Origin: Zonotrichia leucophrys gambelii
Taxonomy: Eukaryota; Chordata; Aves; Passeriformes; Passerellidae
DNA: 64,000 bases
NCBI RefSeq assembly: GCF_028769735.1
Contig: NC_088200.1
Coordinates: 71,239,046 to 71,303,045, forward strand
Direction of reading: 5' to 3'
Shown here: piece after piece, positions 46,488 to 60,000 of the stretch
Numbering within the stretch: the stretch's first letter is position 1
Layout of the letters: each line of letters begins with the position of its first letter
The notes under the pieces: model-generated
Seen by the model: only the letters and a program-made list of their open reading frames with translations
Told to the model about the DNA's origin: nothing
Databases searched by the model: none
Position numbers and translations under genes: made by a program

Positions 46488-48640
46488 TCTCACTGCCACT
46501 CAGAACAACATCTCAATGCACAATGGAGAGCCCACACAGGATTTCCATAGACCATTACTGCCATTGCCATCCTAACTCCTCCCTGTTCCAAGGGGAGAAC
46601 TTGATGGGCCAGCAGAGAAGGAGGCACAGCATCATTTTGAGATCCAGGCATCTGAAAAACCAATATTAACTGTTGCCTCTTAATTATGTATTGCTTGTAA
46701 TGAGAGAGAGGATTGCTGAGCAGTTAGGACACTTTCCTATAAGGATATTTTACTGCTGCTGGTGGAGCATTGCTTCAGTCCCCTGCTCAGACCTAAATCC
46801 TGCTGTGACTCAGAGTAAGTTGGAGGCTCTCGGTCCTCCATCCCTCCACCTACCAAAATGAGATGATGAAACTTCCTCTGCTCGCAGGGGATGGAATGGG
46901 GACACAGATATTGCTGCTGTCCCCCAGTATCTGTGGGGACACAGATATTGCTGCAGGCAGCCTCGGCAGCTCACCTGGCACCTGTGCAATGTGTCTGTGC
47001 AGCCAGCTGGGCCAAGCAAGGCCAGCTGTGCCTTTCATCTCAGGGAAATGTTCATTTCTCCTCGTGGCACTGTCCCCAGGAATGTCCCTTGTCCCATCCT
47101 CCTCGTGCAAGCCACGGCTCCTGTTCCTGGCCATGGCCAATGGCTTTGGGAGGGATTGTCAGGGAGGAATCCAGAGGAGCTGCATGGGAAGAGCATCTCT
47201 GCCATCAATCTCTGCTCACTTGGTACCGCATCACTCCTTTTTCTATACAAACTCACTTTTTTTTTATTTCAAACTCATAGTTTGTGAGCTTTGGCGAGAT
47301 GTTGATCCACTGAGCCCACAGCAGCAATTCCTTTGGAAAATGGAGTTTTGTGCTGCCATCTTCAAACAGGCATTATTCCAAATTCAGGAGAGATGTCTGA
47401 GTGTTGCAGACTGTAGTGAAAGTGGATGGGAGTGAAACAAAAGGATCTAGACTACCTGAGAGTACTGGGAATCATCTAGGAGGAAAAAAAATTCAGCTAC
47501 TTCAACTTTCCAACTTGCTTCCAGGAAAAAATACAAATTATACAGGCAAGGTGTGGAAACAAAGAGAAAGCCCACCTAAAATTCATACAGATGGTCACTT
47601 ATAAATGACACATTTTAGTGAGAAAAATTAAAACTAAAAAAACACACGTAATATTATAAATTATATATGGAAATCAGCGCAACTTTTTGAATGCAAGAAG
47701 ACCCCTTTATTCACTTTGTGGAAGATATATTGCATGTGAATGCTGTGCACTTAATTTACCAAGACAAATAAATGTCTACATGAGTCAAAGGAAAATAAAA
47801 ATCTGGTCAAAACGCCTTGAGCAATGAAGTTATTGTTCTTTTCTGCAGAAGACAAGAAAGGCAGTTCTGGCTCCAGCTTTGTTGAAGACAGTCGTGCAGC
47901 TTTCCACTATTTACTTTTCTAAAGGTTAATACAGCAGCCTGAAAAATCTGGAGTAATTACAGCGAGGGCTGTGTGTGCTAATGTCTTCTGACTCATTGAC
48001 TCAGAGGCCAATAATATTTCATTTGATTTTCTGACTTCATTTTCCTGTTAAAGTGTGGATAGCCTCTGAAATTACTGATTTATAGGTACACAGGCATCAT
48101 CTGAAGGATTTTAGGCACTTTTTATTCGAAGCAGGTAAAATGGTTCCGTGCGCTGGTCCCTTGCTCTGTGGGTATGTGCTTGATAAAAGATGTCACAGAG
48201 TAAAAATCACTTTTATTTATTGCATGAGGAGATGCCACAGATTTTAGACAATTTGGGGTTTTCCAGATTTTGGCACGTGGGATTTGGCACATTTCTGACC
48301 TTGGGGATTCAGGAAAGCCAAGATGAACTTTGACATACAGCTTGGAAAAGATATTCCCCATGAAGGCATTAATTATGTTGGATTTCAACAGCAAGTTGCT
48401 ACACTTCTGACATTACATTTTCAGTTTTTTTAAAAAATAGGAGCTGTGGGACTCTCTGAGAGATGGGAGAGTACTGCAGTGTCCTCCAGCAACCTTGTCA
48501 TAGCTCATCCTCAGGAGGATTCCTTCAGAACCATGAACATAATATGTGGCTCTTGCAAATTGTTTTTTATCCCTGCATCTTAAATGCCAAAAGAGAGAGA
48601 TGGCAGCCAGCATCAAGTAATATAAGTGGACTCAAAGTTA
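46488..48640. other. No gene supported; several overlapping frames at 46.86-47.44 kb
   Basis: A 190-codon plus frame (46863-47435) overlaps two other plus frames and two minus frames. None resembles a protein I know. A near-duplicate GGGGACACAGATATTGCTG occurs at about 46899 and 46936. The remainder is AT-rich and featureless. Confidence 0.45.
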
Positions 48641-49017
48641 AAATTTTATATATTTTTAATCTATTTTTATATTTACATATATATTTATATATTTACATAT
48701 ATTTAGATATATATACATAGATAAATAAATATGTATATAAATATATATATAAGTATAAATATGTCTATAAACATAAATATAAACATACATAAAAATATAG
48801 ATTAAATATTAATATAAATTTATTTATTTTAAATTAAAACCAATGCTCTGGAACACCCTATAATAATATATTATTATGTGACAATATATATTATGTTATA
48901 TAATAATATAATATTATATGATAATGATAATATATTATATGTTATAATAATATATTATTATATGTAAATCACAATATTTATGATATATATATCACAAGAT
49001 TTACTATATATAAATCA
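48641..49017. repeat. AT-rich low-complexity region
   Basis: About 375 bp almost entirely of A and T, made of TATA, ATAAAT and ATAATATATT motifs without a fixed period. Confidence 0.85.
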
Positions 49018-49071
49018 CAAGATTTCTCTTCGATTTGGAGCTCAGCAGTTCCAAATCAAAGAGAAATCTTG
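49018..49071. repeat. Inverted repeat, 25-bp arms
   Basis: The left arm 49018-49042 starts CAAGATTTCTCTTCGATTTG and the right arm 49047-49071 is its reverse complement with two mismatches, around a 4-base centre. It would form a strong hairpin in DNA or RNA. The phrase ATCACAAGATTT also occurs about 20 bp upstream. Confidence 0.9.
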
Positions 49072-50739
49072 TTGGGTTTTTTTTTCCATACATACCCACA
49101 ATGTAGAGAATCCTAAATACACATTTATAGACTCAAGGAACAGCGTATTAGGCAACACTTGGGCCAGAAAAATTTCCAGTTGAGGATATTCCCCCCATCA
49201 ACCTTGCAACTGAAAGGGTTTCTTGAATTTGCAGCTGTGGATGTCTCTTGTGAAATTAATAACTTTGCTCCAGTGACCAGGAACCATAGACAGTGTTGCT
49301 AAGCCTCTCACTTTGCCTGCTGAAAACCAAACAATATTTATCTTTGGCAGCATCCACTGCACTGTTTTGCCAGTGCTACAAAATTAAGTCACTTTTCCTT
49401 TCATTTCTTGTGGCCAGCAAAAGGAAAACTGGGCCTTCACCGATATATCCTTAAAATATTAAAATATTTACAATATTAAAACCCAGAAGTCTCAAATAAC
49501 TTTGCATACTTCAGAAATATTTTCATTAGTTTTGGTGTTTCTTGTTGGGATTTTTTTTGTTTGTGGGTTTTTTGGCAGATTTGTTTTTCATAAAGATTTG
49601 TTGGAGTATTTTTTCAGGTTTTCATGGTTTCTTTCAGGTTTCAGCATTATCTCAGATGTTTTAGGACATCTAGAGGAACCATTTCTAGATGTCCTGCTGG
49701 ATGCCAAGTTCTTAGATCTTATTCTCTTGTATCCTTAACATCCAAGCACAAAAAATGAGAGTTTTGAGAATCTTTTCCAGCTGAATGTCCTTTTGAAAGG
49801 AGGGGAGCACACAGGTGGGAGGACAGTGCAAAATATTTACAACTTCTCATGAAGGGAAGGAAACCTGGGTAGAGGTAAAAAAAATAATTATTTTGGCTGA
49901 AATTAAAAATAATTAAGAAATTATAGGTGCTTCAAAGCTGCAGAAGTTTGAAGTGAGTGCAGAGAGGTTTGATCCTGGGCCGTGGTCCTGGATTTCTATT
50001 TTTTTTTCCCTGGGATTTGCTGCTTGCTCTGCCATGGGACAGCAGGGAACTGCTCTGTGTCCTTCCCTGAGTTGAAAACAAATCTCTTACCCCAAGAAGA
50101 ACAAGACCGAAAATAGTTTCTTACAAAATCTTGTTTTTAAAAAAACTAAATAAATAATAAATAAGTGCTAGAATTTATTTATATAGAATTATAAAGAAAG
50201 AAAACAGCTGAAGTCCAAATATTGTTTCTGAATTCAGAGCGCATAGGGAAAATCTGAGTTGTAGTGGAGGTGCTATTTATAGATTTTATGTTCAGAGTTT
50301 ATAGTAGAAATGAGTTTATAATGGAAAGTATGTCAGGTTATGAGTGTGCCAGTGCCTTTTTTTCCAACAAAATCTAATTTGAGACATTTAAACAGAGGTG
50401 CTTGGAGAGGAAGACTAGCATCAAAAGCTTTTTTTTTTCCCTTTTCTGATGACCAACGTGAAATCCCTCACAAAATATGCGTGCCAGTCCTTTTATAGTA
50501 ATAATGAAGGGAATCTCTGGGATTTTAAATAGCATCTGATTTGAGAGCCTTTGAAATAAAGGTCACCCAGTACCTCAGACAAAATCTGTGGCGGAAGGAG
50601 CCGCAGCACATCCCCAGCTCCTCTGGTCTGGGCTTCCCCCTTTTGCTCTCACTCCACAGTGAAAACTGAGGTCCCAATCAGATGCCCAAAATTTGTTCTT
50701 TTCCTCTCCCCCCCAGCTCCTCACCCACATTCCTGTAGT
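49072..50739. other. No gene recognised; one perfect 12-bp foldback
   Basis: AT-rich. A perfect inverted repeat AGGACATCTAGA / TCTAGATGTCCT lies at 49663-49674 and 49684-49695. The overlapping 78-codon frame (49502-49738) is unsupported. Confidence 0.5.
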
Positions 50740-50756
50740 AAAAAAAACAAAAAAAA

Positions 50757-50800
<44 letters not shown>

Positions 50801-50809
50801 AAAAAAAAA
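50740..50809 (+). repeat. A-rich tract with 42-A run
   Basis: A-runs broken by single C's, with an uninterrupted 42-A run at 50758-50799. Poly-lysine and poly-phenylalanine frames through it are artefacts. Confidence 0.95.
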
Positions 50810-52067
50810 CCAAAATCAAAAACCTTTTTTGGTTGCCACAATTGCTGTGCCCTTGCCACGGCAGGAAAGGCGTCATCGCGTTTCCTTAATTGGTTTTCCC
50901 TGCAGCACATCTGGGATGCTGAGACTCCCTGGAATGCCTCTGGTACCTAAAGGCAGGGATTGTCCCAGCCTGGCACCAGCAAAGATCAAAGCCAGACGCC
51001 TCAAGTCAGCCTGGGAGCACCAGGGAAATGGTGCCTTACTCTGGGTTTGCAACAAAACACTCCCCTGGCTGCATCTCAAAGGATGTGTTGTGTAAATCTG
51101 AGATTAAAACAGCGGGGCTCAAAGGCATTAATTCTGTCTGGTGTAATCTTTTAGTGGCACGTTGGAGGTGAGAAATTTATCTTCACTGAATGCAGGGTTT
51201 GTATGCATGTTCTCATGTCTGTGTCAGATCTAATTAGAGCAATAAGCTGATTTTTTTGGGGAAGAGATTTCTACTGTCTACAGCCCTTCCAGTGGGCCTA
51301 GACCATTAAAAAGCTAATCAACTATATTTATGCCTCTCAGATTAGTTCATTTTGATGCTAGGAGGCTGCTTTTTAAAGAGTATCCGTTTCCCCAAAATTA
51401 CCAAAAGTCAGGAATGCTTTCCACTATTCCCGTGATGTATCAGCTAATGGAATCCTATTTTCTAATTTTCTGTTGTCAGTGACATTTTCTTTACTACTTT
51501 TTGCTGTATTAACAGCTGTGGCCCCTGAAACGAGCAGATATTCTCCCCTTGGACATGCAGCTCCTGTGGGAATGTAGAAGTGGCTGTTCCACATGAGTAA
51601 TCCACTTTAGGAGCAGAGTAACCATCAGCCAGGTTGTGGCTCTGCTCTGCTCAAGCCCAGGGTTCAGTCCCAGAGAACAGGAGGTTAATAGATATAAAGT
51701 TTATAAATAAGTGTTCACTTTCTGCCTGGGACCCACAGTAGCTGCATGAGCAGTCATTCTTTCACCAGAGCAGAAAAGAACATATATAGATGCCTCAAGA
51801 GTGAAAAATAGAGGGAAATTTATTTTATTGCAGTTTTCATGTTGGGTAATTTCCCTCTAGAGAGAGGAAGAACAAATTCCTGAGCACTGGTTATTCTAAC
51901 CAGCTTTCACCAGTGCAGTCATGACAATCAAAAATATATCTTTGCTTTATCAGGGTGTTATCAGCAGCCAAAGCTGGGATGGCCATCCACACTTGTGTAA
52001 TATACAGATAAACACATTTTCTATCATGAGCATTCATTTTGCTAATTAGTAGTCTACAATTGACAGG
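50810..52067. other. No gene recognised
   Basis: Mixed composition with short frames on both strands just after the A-tract (50829-51154). No family resemblance. Confidence 0.5.
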
Positions 52068-52150
52068 TATTATTATTATCATCATCGTTATCATCATAAT
52101 CATCATCATTATCATCATCATCATCATCATCATCGTCATTTTCATCAATC
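52068..52150 (+). repeat. (TCA/ATT)n trinucleotide microsatellite
   Basis: TATTATTATT then mostly ATC/TCA units. The minus frame reads as a methionine/isoleucine string and is not coding. Confidence 0.95.
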
Positions 52151-52510
52151 ATTATAATTATATTTAAATATAATAATCCATTCTTATATATAATTATAAT
52201 ATATTAATATATTATTACATATTCTATATATATTATAATAAAATATGTTATAGCATACAAATATATTAATATTTATACTATATTAATAATAACAACAAGT
52301 AATAATAAATATAATATTATAATATAATAAATATAAATATATTTTAATTATATTTAAATATAATCATCCATTCTTATATATTATTTTATTAGAATATATT
52401 AATACATTCTTATATCTTATATATAATATATGTTATTATATATTTTAGATATAATATGTAATATATTATATAATTAATTATATTATATAATGAATTATGC
52501 TATATAATGA
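52151..52510. repeat. AT-rich low-complexity region
   Basis: Irregular TATAAT/ATATTA sequence with a repeated phrase (AATTATATTTAAATATAAT) at about 52155 and 52345, each followed by ATCCATTCTTATATA-like wording. Confidence 0.85.
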
Positions 52511-52680
52511 AGTATAGTATAGTGTATTATATTATATTATATTATATTATATTATATTATATTATATTATATTATATTATATTATATTATATTATATTAT
52601 ATTATATTATATTATATTATATTATATTATATTATATTATATTATATTATATTATATTATATTATAGTATAGTATAGTAT
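52511..52680 (+). repeat. (ATTAT)n pentanucleotide array
   Basis: Positions 52526-52665 are 28 perfect ATTAT units. They are flanked on both sides by three units with a base change (AGTAT, with one AGTGT on the left). Confidence 0.97.
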
Positions 52681-55600
52681 ATCTAATAATACATATAATA
52701 ATATAATACAGTAAATATAAATATGTAAATAAATGTAATAATAAAATAATTTCCCTCTCTTTTTCACTCCTGAACGATCCATTTATGTTATTATCTACCC
52801 TGAGGAAAGAATGACTACTAATTCAACTGCTTCCAATTATGCTCTGGGAGGGCTTATCCCCCCTCTACACCAGGACTAACCTGTCAGCTTCTCCTTACCC
52901 TTCTAGCTAAATCCACAAACCCTCTCTGGTGTAGATTAAATTTAATTAGGAATTAGCGCAGCTCTCAGTTCTGTTAGGCAGCCCCCAGGCTGGGAGGTGG
53001 AGCTGTGCTGGGCTTGGTTTATTTAGGCCTGCTCAGGATAGGTTTGGGCATTTGTTTTTGGTTGTTTTTTTTTTTTTTTTTTTAACCCCTGCTATTTGAC
53101 TCTTTAAAAACCCTGGAGAGTCAGCATTTAGAGCGCAAAACCTGACTTTTGGATGTCAGGGAATCTGTGCCTTTGCCCTGCAATGAAGCTGAGCTGACCC
53201 CACAAGACTGAAGCTCCTGGTAAGTGAGAGATCCTGGAACAGGGGTCCCATGCCCCTCGTGCACTTTTTTGTGGCTTGGGGAATTTATGTGTGTCACTGA
53301 GATGAAAGCTGGCCTAAGAAGGAGCCAGTGCCTCAAGGTGATTTATTTGGTAATTTATGGTCCCGGTAGAAAATCACAACCCTCACTTCTAAAAGCAGTA
53401 AGGGAGTTTTAAGCTTTGATGGTGCACGGATCCCTCATGGTCTGACAAATACCTGAGGCAGGGGATGCTGCATGGGGTGTGGAGAAAAATGACAATTTTC
53501 CCATGACTGTGGAGCATCTGGGAAGAAATGAGCAGAAATATCGGCTTTTCAGGGAAATCCTCGGCAGATCCTCCTGCTCTCTTTCCTTTGGGGCTCCAAC
53601 CCCCGCCATTAGCACACCAAAAAAAAAAAAAAAAAACCAAAAAAACAAAACCAAAAATAAACCAATCCTTTTCCCAAAAGCAGCCTTTGAGGCAGGGATT
53701 CTCCTGTCAGGCAGTTTTGGAGATGCACTGTTTCTACGGGTTTTGGGTTCTTCACCCCAGGCCACAGTTTTTAACAGCCCTCCTTGCCGTCAGTGGAGCT
53801 TAAAATGGAAATTTTCTCCTTGTGTCTGGTGCAGGTGTAAGAGTTCAGTGAAGCTTTGGTAACTGAAAAAAAAAAAAAAAAATAAAAATAGAGAATGTCT
53901 GTAACGCATCAAGGCAAAAGTCATCCTTGCCCTGTGACCTGTGATCCCCTGTAATTGTTTAAGGATAAAATTAAAAAAAAAAAAAATAGCTAGGATGAGT
54001 GCAGACCTTCTGTCCTGTGTATCTCTGTGAGAGATCCCTGTCTGTTGTAGGGATGTCACCATCAAGAGTGTGACAATCCTGCCTCAGGATGTGGATTTGA
54101 GGTGTTCAAAACCCTGGCAGGTGCTTTTGGAGCACCTGGAATAATCTCTGTGAAGCTGAAAAACAGCCTGCATAGTCCTGAGGACATGATAAACCTGGGG
54201 TTTATTCTGGATTATTGTAGAACTGCTGATCCCTGTAATTAACTAAGTAAAAAAAAAAAAGTAAGTGAATCCTATCCATTTGCCATTAATTTAATCTCTG
54301 AAACACAATTCATTTTCAGCCTGCTAACATGGGTATTCTTGTTGACTAAGCAAGCATATAACCTCATCTGGCTTAAACAAAATCAGTACAATTTCCCTGT
54401 TAATTGAGTCTCCCAGTTCAGAGATTGTCAAAAGAACCTGCTGTTGGGTTAATGTTTTGGTTCAGCTTGCTTTGGGGTTTTTTTTACTGAAATCTGCACA
54501 GGTTTACTTTATCTTCAGGACTGACCACAAGCCAGCAGATATTGCTGGCAGACAAAAATAAGTCTCAAGCCAGTCCATTTACCAATTACATCAATGTTTT
54601 TTTAAAATGTCTTCTGTTTCATGTCACAACTCCACAAATTAAACCCTGTCCTTGGACTTTGGTTTTCTCAAACTTTGTGTAAGCTAAACACAATTCTCTC
54701 CTGTTTCTGGATTTCCATGCATTATTTCTCCAAATATAAGTCACTTTTCTCTTCAGAATGGGTCACCAAGGCGCAGACTCTTCAGTCATGCCTTCCTACA
54801 TCTGAATGAACCTAAAATATGATGCACTTTTGTAATTGTACAAGGTGCACTGAACTGCCTGCTCTGCAAGCCTTGATGCTTACACAGCTTCAGAGGTTTT
54901 TATTTGCCATGGCATGTTCTGCATCGTGATTTCATCAAGCAGTTGCAAATTGCCCAGTTAATCCTCTGCTTAGCATTTTCTCAGATTTGCTCAGACCATT
55001 GTGGTTTTCCATTATTTCCAATATTCCATTCTCATCAGGGTAGTTTGTTCAGGGGAGTTCCTGCATTTTTATTTTCTTTTCATGCTACACCTTAGATTTA
55101 CGAGCATGTGCTGAAATTATCTTTATTTTCACAACTTAATACCTTGAACCACTCTTAGACATCCAGAGTGGAAAAAGAGCTGCCATTTTTCCTGTCTTTC
55201 TGGGATGCAAGGGTGAAAAATTCACATTTTGCACATAACCACTGCAGCAGGCAGGCAGGCAGGCAGCAACCTCCTGCATGACCAAGCATTTCAGCAGCCA
55301 AGCCATTTAAGCCAGCCACAAGTGCCTCCATTTCATTTGCAGATATTTAATGATCCTTATCAGGGGGGAACAGAGCTGCTGCTTAAGGCAGAGAGTCCAC
55401 TTAGGAAATTATTGGAGTCAGGCACCGTGAGAGAGGTCCAGAGATGAGAAAGGTGCTTCGCTGGCAGTGCTGAGAGTTACTGGGAGCAGGTTTGTGGGAT
55501 CAATAGGAAGCCATTCCATCTGAATGAGCTGGATTCTGTCATTAGGAGCATCGGCCAGGAGAGCTTGGACATGCCATGAGGGGGAAGGAAAAAAATTCTG

Positions 55601-57026
55601 CCTGAATTAGGCATCAGTTGTCCTGCTTATATTGAGGTTTTTGCCAAAAATCAGGCATACAGGAACAAAAAAAAAAGGGATCCTCTGTGTCATAACCTAC
55701 TCCTCTCCTATCCACACTCCCCTTCATCCAAGACAGTTTCTCATAGAGCAGGCAAAATGTGATTTAAAACTAGCTGTGTTTCTTTCCTCCACCCTAAAAT
55801 GTCTTTGTGGAGGCTGTGAAGTTTCCCTACAGCTTAAAATTATATAATTTCCAACTTAACCTTATTTATGGCCCCGCCAGTTCTGTTCCCAAGGCTTAGC
55901 TGAAATGTCCTTTACCTTCTCAAGCATTTGCTCTGTGATATATTTATAGAGAGCAATTATAACCTTGCTGAGGTGTGTTTTGCCGGAGTAACCCAGTCGA
56001 GCTCTTTTGGCCTCTTTTTATAAACAGATTTTCCTTTCCTTTTGTTGCAGCCATAAACCCTTTGCCTTGTCCTGTTTCAGGGCATTCCACCCCCATCCCA
56101 GGGATCAGGAGCTTGGGAATTCTGCCTGAGGGAGCTGCCAGTGGCTGGGAGAGGAAGGAGAGGTTGCCAAGGTGGTGGTGAAACCCAGTGGCCACTCCAG
56201 CTCTTTGATGTTCCTCCCTGTTGCCAAAAATCCTCTTTTTCAGCACCTCTGGAAGCCAAGCAGCCACCCACCCACCCACTAATTCTGGTGCCACATGGCT
56301 GATTCCCTCCCCTGGACTCCTCTGTGGAAAAGTTCTGAGCTTTGGCACAGCTAAATCACCCATTATTTTAAAAATTCTTTGCCTCCTTAAACCCAGTCCC
56401 TTCCTCCTCCATCCCAAGTGATAATTCCTGATGCTGAGTCACCACCAATGTTCTGATGCTTTCCTTTTCAAGTCCTTATCTAGACACCTTTTTCACCTTA
56501 TCAGAACTTTTCTGGTGCCATCTGCCTCTGGTGAAGCTTTTCTCCACTGCTGGCACATTGACTGTTCACGTGTTGTGAGCAAAATATTTGTTTATTTCTC
56601 ACTGAATTCCCTCACAGAGGTATTTCTGCAGCACTGTCAGTTTGCAGCATCAGTTTTCAAATTATTGTCCTTTCCTCTGGAGCCCAGTAAATCCTTTTCC
56701 TATTTCTTCCTAGTGTTGCTGTTGACTTATTTAGTTCAAAGTGCAGAACTGCAGTCTTTCTTGTCAGCATCTGCAACTGCAGATACAGAGAGTCTGGACC
56801 TTTGAAAATATACTAATTTCTGTTATCTTTCTCACATCTGACTGACCAAGGATGGCTGTGTAAATTATTGTTATCATTGCTGTAAACCAGGAAAGATTTT
56901 TTTTTTTTTCCTTTTAAATAAATGAGTCATGCATGCATTTCTGGATCCGAAACAAAAAGTGGTTTTCAGACCATAGTTTGAATTTAGTGTTCTCTTGCTC
57001 TTGTTGATTCTTTTGTAAATCAAGCC
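52681..57026. other. No gene recognised; scattered poly-A/T runs
   Basis: T20 at 53065-53084, A18 at 53619-53636 and A17 at 53866-53882; (GCAG)n at 55248-55268. Open frames up to 157 codons (minus, 55944-56417) and 124 codons (plus, 56431-56805) have no recognisable domains. Confidence 0.5.
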
Positions 57027-57049
57027 AAAAAAAAAAAAAAAAAAAAAAA
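57027..57049 (+). repeat. Poly-A run (23)
   Basis: An uninterrupted A run. No retroposon body is recognised in front of it. Confidence 0.95.
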
Positions 57050-60000
57050 GGTGTATGCATAATACTGAGGTGACAGTGTTTACTTTAAAAGTTTGAAAGG
57101 CTTGTGTTTATCTGGAAATATTTTCTTACAGACATCCACAGTCTTACAGTTGTTTATTATTTGTTTTCAACTGAATTTAGCTAACAAGACTTTAACTAAA
57201 CAATCATATGACTCATGTGGTTTTCCAGTGTTCTCAGGCCTAATAGATTGCAATGAAAAGATACTTAAGAAAAGCAGGGAAGGGGGGAAATGGCACAAGT
57301 GGACATCTGAATGCTCTTCTGTGTGTAAACACATGGTCAGCTATCACACAGGGCCTCAGCATGTGGAAATATTTGGGTTTTTTCAGTGGTGGGCTCATGA
57401 AAAACTCCAAATCTGTTCTAGGTGCTGATAAAGTCTCATTGCAGCCATGTTGCAGCTCCTTCTAACCCTAAAAATATTCAAAAAACATTCAAAAAATATT
57501 CTAAAAAATTCAAAAAATCATTTACATGATTTTTAAGCAGCAAAAAAAGATCATCATGGTGCCACCAAAAGGGAGTTCAGGAAAGAAAATTAATCCTGTT
57601 TCCACTTTCCCCCATGAAGGGTTGAACTCAAGTCCCTCCAAAACCTGAACCCACGGCCTGACCCCAAGACCTCTCCGGTCTGCAAAGCCACTGATCTCAG
57701 TAGAAAGTATGTTTTGCCATCAATTGCAGATTAATTCAATTATGGAAATCGCTGGAAGAGTTGTGCTTTCACAAGTGATCCCCACATGGCTTTGATCTGG
57801 CTGCACCCCCAGCCAGTTCGCCACCACCAAATGCCCGAAGAAAACCCGAGTACATTTGCAGTGAGGGGCAGATTGTGATGGAAACAGTTCTGTTGTGAAG
57901 CTAAAGTGTTTTCCTTCTCAGAAGCAATGATTCAGCTGGGGCTTGCATTGGCAGCATGGAAATATTTTCAAATTTTCAATGTGAAGATATGTGGGTCAGT
58001 CATTGCACCACTGGTATTATTTCTTCATGAGAGTGAGTGAGTGGCTTCTTAAAGTCATTCTCAATGACATTGAGAGTGCAGACAGTGCAGTTCTCAGGCC
58101 ACAAGGCAAAAAGTAAAATATAAAGAGGGAGGACAGGAGTGAGTTCTCATGGCTGGCTGGTCAAGGAGTCCTGTTTTATGCTCTGCACCAGGACCCATGA
58201 CAAAAATATTTTACTGCCTGTAATTCCTTGCAGCAGGCTGGCACCAGCCCCTGCTCAGGAAGTCTGGCAGTGCATCTGTTTTCTCACAGAGTGGCATCCT
58301 TGAAGGGTGTAAAGGCACTGTTGATGTTTTAAATGTCAATTTTCATGTTTCTGATACAGCCAGCTTGGCTGGGGGAAAAGGAATGGGGACGCCACCACAC
58401 TAAATTTGGGTCAGAAAGGAGATGCTGCTGGAGGGAGCAGACAGTACCTGACCCATTTCCAGATCTCAGATTAATATCATTGCATGGACAATTGCTTAAT
58501 GTTCCTATGATTTTTACAATATTTCCTAAGCAAAAAGTCTAGGAGTAAATTTTAAGTGATTATCAGATTGCTTGGTTTGAGATGGGTTTGGAAACCAGCT
58601 GCCTGGTTTCCAAAGTGATGCAGAATTTATACAGAGTATCACTTGGTGGTTTACCTCTCTGCTTTTGAATTAATTAATTTGTGCCATGTTTCCAGAAAAT
58701 AAACTTTTCTCTGTCCTTTTAGGGGGAGTGGGGCTCGTTGGTGTTTGAAGCTCATTGTCTTTTCCACGTGCAATAACAGTTTTTCCACCAAGGATTTACA
58801 AATTTTTGGTGGAAACTGGAGAAGGTTTAGATTGCGCAGATTCATCTTTTAGGTCTGGCTCAAAGCCCCATAATTTCATAATTTCAGTGGCTGGGAGGGC
58901 ATGGGGAGACTCTGAGGGGAGACATGGCATGGGTTATGGGAGGGATGAGCAACCACTCATCACAAAAGCACTACTAAATGGAACTGTAATTTAGGAAAAA
59001 AATCCATTTCTTGTCATCCAGGGTGCTGTGCCTGGCAGAATCTAGAGATTCTGTTGCTGCTGTGGTTCCCAGTTACCTGAAAATTGATAGTGGGAACTAA
59101 CCCTAGAGCCTCTCTACTCAGATATCCCAGTCTCATCCTAATTAATTAAATTTCCAAATGTCCACCAGCCTGAATGGGCTTTGAGTGAATTATTAGCCTT
59201 CTCACTGCACACAAAGGCCTCAAAAATTCTGTCTGACCAATTAGAAAAGGTGGGTGGACTGGACTAATTATTCAATTTAAGGCATGAAACCTGGCACAAC
59301 TGGTTTAGGTACAGAAAGGCAGCTCAGGGTCCCAAAGACAGCAACTATAATGATAACATAAGAATAATATTATTGTTAATAATATAATCATATTGTAAAG
59401 AAGTTAAAAGAACAGTTTGTGAGAAACTGCCCAACATTATTTGATAGATTAGGGTTTTTTTAATTGTCTAAAGAAGACAGGCACCCATCTTATGTTCACC
59501 TTTGGCAGGGGGATAGAGCACTAGAAAATTAAAACATTTATGACCCTGTAGAAATCCAAGCATGCAGGAAAAAACAGGCAGAACCAGAAACACCCAAAAC
59601 GCCCTGGCAGAAATTCCCAAGGCCTTGCAGAAGTTTTGCAGTGGGAAAATATTCCTACCACCAAGAAACCACCCTGAGGAAAAAGTGTGGGTAATTGTAC
59701 AGGGCCTGGGGAGCAGAAGAGCTCTGAGGAAAAGCCAGTTTTGTAAATATGACCAAAAGGCAAAGAAATTGAGGAGGAGAGAACAGGTTTTCTACCAACT
59801 CTCACTGACCTCCATGCTTGCTTGCTCAAGAAGAGCTTTTTTGCTTGAAGAAGGTGTCAGAATACAAACACAATCTGTCTGGAAACACAGCTCTCAATTT
59901 TTTTGAAGGCCACTGATAAGCAAGAGCTTTCTCTAAAGGAAGGGACTGCAAAAAAAAAAAGTCCAGTTTATAACACAAACAGCAAATTTTCCTTTCTGTG

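Noticed and set aside
51891..52148. Poly-methionine/isoleucine minus frame
   Set aside because: Translation of the (TCA)n microsatellite.
57440..57480. CR1-like 3' end (CTCCTTCTAACCCTAAAAATATTC)
   Set aside because: Too short and lacks the neighbouring CR1 phrases.
57600..57710. Possible tRNA-like segment
   Set aside because: I could not find a consistent A-box/B-box pair or a cloverleaf with acceptor pairing.
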